A stretch of DNA of 33,058 nt from Deltaproteobacteria bacterium (GTDB lineage: Bacteria > Myxococcota_A > UBA796 > SXON01): positions 1 through 33,058 of the forward strand of contig VGRE01000013.1 of NCBI GenBank assembly GCA_016875435.1. Reading direction: 5' to 3'. Position numbers and translations under genes: made by a program. Shown here in pieces: positions 31,511 to 33,058 of the stretch. The first letter of the stretch is position 1; each line of letters starts with the position of its first letter. The notes beneath the pieces were generated by a model that worked only from the letters and a program-made list of their open reading frames with translations, was not told where the DNA came from and did not search any database.

Positions 31511-33058
31511 CGCCGCTTCTCGACGCGATTGTGACTCTGGAGTTGCCGGCTGGGCAGTCGCCGCCGGGGAGCCCGCGCGATCTCGACCGCTGGGTGGCGG
31601 CGGTGTCCGCCGTCCGGTCGCGCGCGCTCGATTGTATCCGACCGGTGGAGAACCGCCGTGACTACTACGCCAACCCCGTGCTCCACGTGGCCCTCGACGC
31701 CGCGTCGCTGGCCCGCGCGCGGGGGTGCGAGGGGGTGATCTCCATCGTGGAAAACCGGACGCTCCGCGTGAACGTGGCGCAGAGCGTGCCGCTGGTGGGG
31801 GCCGACGTCGCGCTGGGCAGCTACGGCGTGGACGGCGGCGGCACCGCCGTGGCGATCATCGACACTGGCGTGGACTACACCCACGCCGACGTGGGCGGCT
31901 GCCTGGGCGGCGCCTGCAAGGTGGCCTACGGCTACGACTTCGGCGACGACGACGGCGACCCCAGCGACTGCCACGGGCATGGCACCAACGTGGCCGCCAT
32001 CGCCGCCGGCAACAGCGGCGTGGCGCCCGGGGCCGACATCCTCGCCTACAAGGTGTTCGCCGACAGTGGCTGTTCCAGCACCACCGACGCGGTGATCGCC
32101 GCCGCGCTCGACGACGTGGTGCTCTACGCCAGCACCTACAACGTGGTTGCGGTCAACCTGTCGCTCGGCACCTATGACTACCGGACGTCGTCCACCTGCT
32201 CCGGCACTGGCACCGCCACCGAGACCGCCGTCAACACGGCGTGGTCGGCGGGACTCTTGCTCGTGGCCGCCGCCGGGAACGACGGCGACGAGGAGAGTGT
32301 CAGCTTCCCCGCCTGCCTGCGAAGGGTCATGGCGGTGGCCAACAGCTACGACGCGGCGGCAGGGTCGTCCAGCTACTGCACCGACTCGAGTTGCGCGAGC
32401 TACTGCACCGACGGCAGCCCGGGCGCCGACAGCCTCAACTGCTCGTCAAACGGCGGCAACCTCGTCGACCTCGCCGCCCCGGGCACCACCATCGTGGCCG
32501 GCGGGGAGACGATGGCCGGCACCTCGCAGGCCAGCCCCCACGTGGTCGGCGCCGCCGCGATCCTCGCCCAGCGCGTGCCCGGCGCCGAGCCGGGCAGCCT
32601 CGCCGACTGGCTGGTCCGGAGCGACAGCGTGGTTTCTGACACTCGTGGGGCCACCACCTACGACTACCCCCGGCTCGACTTGCCGACGATCCTCGCCGGC
32701 CACCCGGACGACCTGTCGGTGTCCGACCTCTACCTCGACGGCGACGGCATCATCGAGCGCGGCGAAGCCGAGGGCATCGTGGTCGAACTGGCCAACAGCG
32801 GGCCGGGCGACCTCGAAGACGTGAGCCTGGTCGTCACCAGCACCGACCCCGAGCTGGTGTTCGATGGCGCGGCCGCCGTCGCGGGCTCCGTCCCGAGCAA
32901 CGGCACGCTGCTGGTCTCGCCGGTCCCGTTCTCCGTGCTCGACACCTGCGCCGCCGATCACAACGCCGAGATCACCGTCGCCGTCACCGCCGACGGGCAG
33001 GTACAGGCGGAGACGGTGACCGTGGCGGTGTACTGCACGGAGGCGCCGGTGGACACCG
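31507..33058 (+). CDS. subtilisin-like serine protease (S8), C-terminus cut by window end
   Basis: 517 codons remain open at the window end, read from a TTG that overlaps the previous stop (TTGA). Residues about 7-95 look like an S8 propeptide (AIVTLELPAG.., VLHVALDAASLARARG, VISIVENRTLRV). Catalytic triad: D119 (VAIIDTGVDYTH), H158 (CHGHGTNVAA), S340 (MAGTSQASPHVVGAA), with oxyanion N258 (AAAGNDGD). A Cys-rich insert occupies about 290-312. After the catalytic domain, DLYLDGDGIIERGEAEGIVVEL starts a CARDB/immunoglobulin-like module. No signal peptide is encoded in frame before the propeptide: upstream in the same frame there is no ATG or GTG and no hydrophobic leader. Cys-rich content argues for an exported protein, so this is a puzzle. 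Confidence 0.88.
   Translation, partial: MTPLLDAIVTLELPAGQSPPGSPRDLDRWVAAVSAVRSRALDCIRPVENRRDYYANPVLHVALDAASLARARGCEGVISIVENRTLRVNVAQSVPLVGADVALGSYGVDGGGTAVAIIDTGVDYTHADVGGCLGGACKVAYGYDFGDDDGDPSDCHGHGTNVAAIAAGNSGVAPGADILAYKVFADSGCSSTTDAVIAAALDDVVLYASTYNVVAVNLSLGTYDYRTSSTCSGTGTATETAVNTAWSAGLLLVAAAGNDGDEESVSFPACLRRVMAVANSYDAAAGSSSYCTDSSCASYCTDGSPGADSLNCSSNGGNLVDLAAPGTTIVAGGETMAGTSQASPHVVGAAAILAQRVPGAEPGSLADWLVRSDSVVSDTRGATTYDYPRLDLPTILAGHPDDLSVSDLYLDGDGIIERGEAEGIVVELANSGPGDLEDVSLVVTSTDPELVFDGAAAVAGSVPSNGTLLVSPVPFSVLDTCAADHNAEITVAVTADGQVQAETVTVAVYCTEAPVDT

Overview
The window is very GC-rich (about 70% by eye), densely coded and compact. Neighbouring genes commonly overlap through ATGA, GTGA or TTGA junctions, and GTG and TTG starts are frequent. 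The gene content (tandem RND efflux pumps with a TolC-type outer membrane protein, an LpxL-like acyltransferase, a Bor-like lipoprotein, thrombospondin type 3 calcium repeats, a DUF1592 + DUF1552 pair, a POT peptide transporter) points to a diderm of the Myxococcota / former Deltaproteobacteria type. This is inference from gene content only; Planctomycetota is the main alternative. No rRNA, tRNA, CRISPR array, insertion sequence or phage gene was seen.

Layout. 1-8188 (minus strand): one efflux operon read adaptor > RND permease 1 > RND permease 2 > TolC-like protein, the last cut by the window edge. 8386-8787: decayed remains of a small-protein/nucleotidyltransferase pair. 8839-11559 (plus): YHYH-type lipoprotein, HEAT-repeat protein, LpxL-like acyltransferase. 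11560-12669 (minus): receiver-EAL regulator, divergent from a serA-serC serine synthesis operon (12793-15087) followed by a small membrane protein. 15420-17458: Bor-like lipoprotein (minus), glycerophosphodiesterase, small barrel-like protein and a DUF1292 protein. 17476-20211 (minus): POT transporter followed by a coupled lipoprotein. 20310-21875: B12-binding-type radical SAM enzyme. 21987-23372 (minus): calcium-repeat lipoprotein. 23412-27709 (plus): a run of four hydrolases, three of them predicted lipoproteins. 27736-33058 (plus): DUF1592 lipoprotein with a CxxCH site, Tat-exported DUF1552 protein, an unassigned lipoprotein and a subtilisin-like protease cut by the window end.

Two genome-style features tie the window together. 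First, at least nine predicted lipoproteins have extremely short signal peptides: the lipobox Cys is at residue 6 to 11, usually with no charged n-region. Three further exported proteins have equally short Sec-like leaders. Second, genes that head transcription units often carry a TAnnnT-like -10 element ending only 6-9 nt before the start codon and have no Shine-Dalgarno, which suggests leaderless or near-leaderless mRNAs. Internal genes are translationally coupled or carry GGAG. The most system-like novelty candidate is the 27736-33058 operon (c-haem-site lipoprotein, Tat protein, companion lipoprotein, signal-less subtilase).
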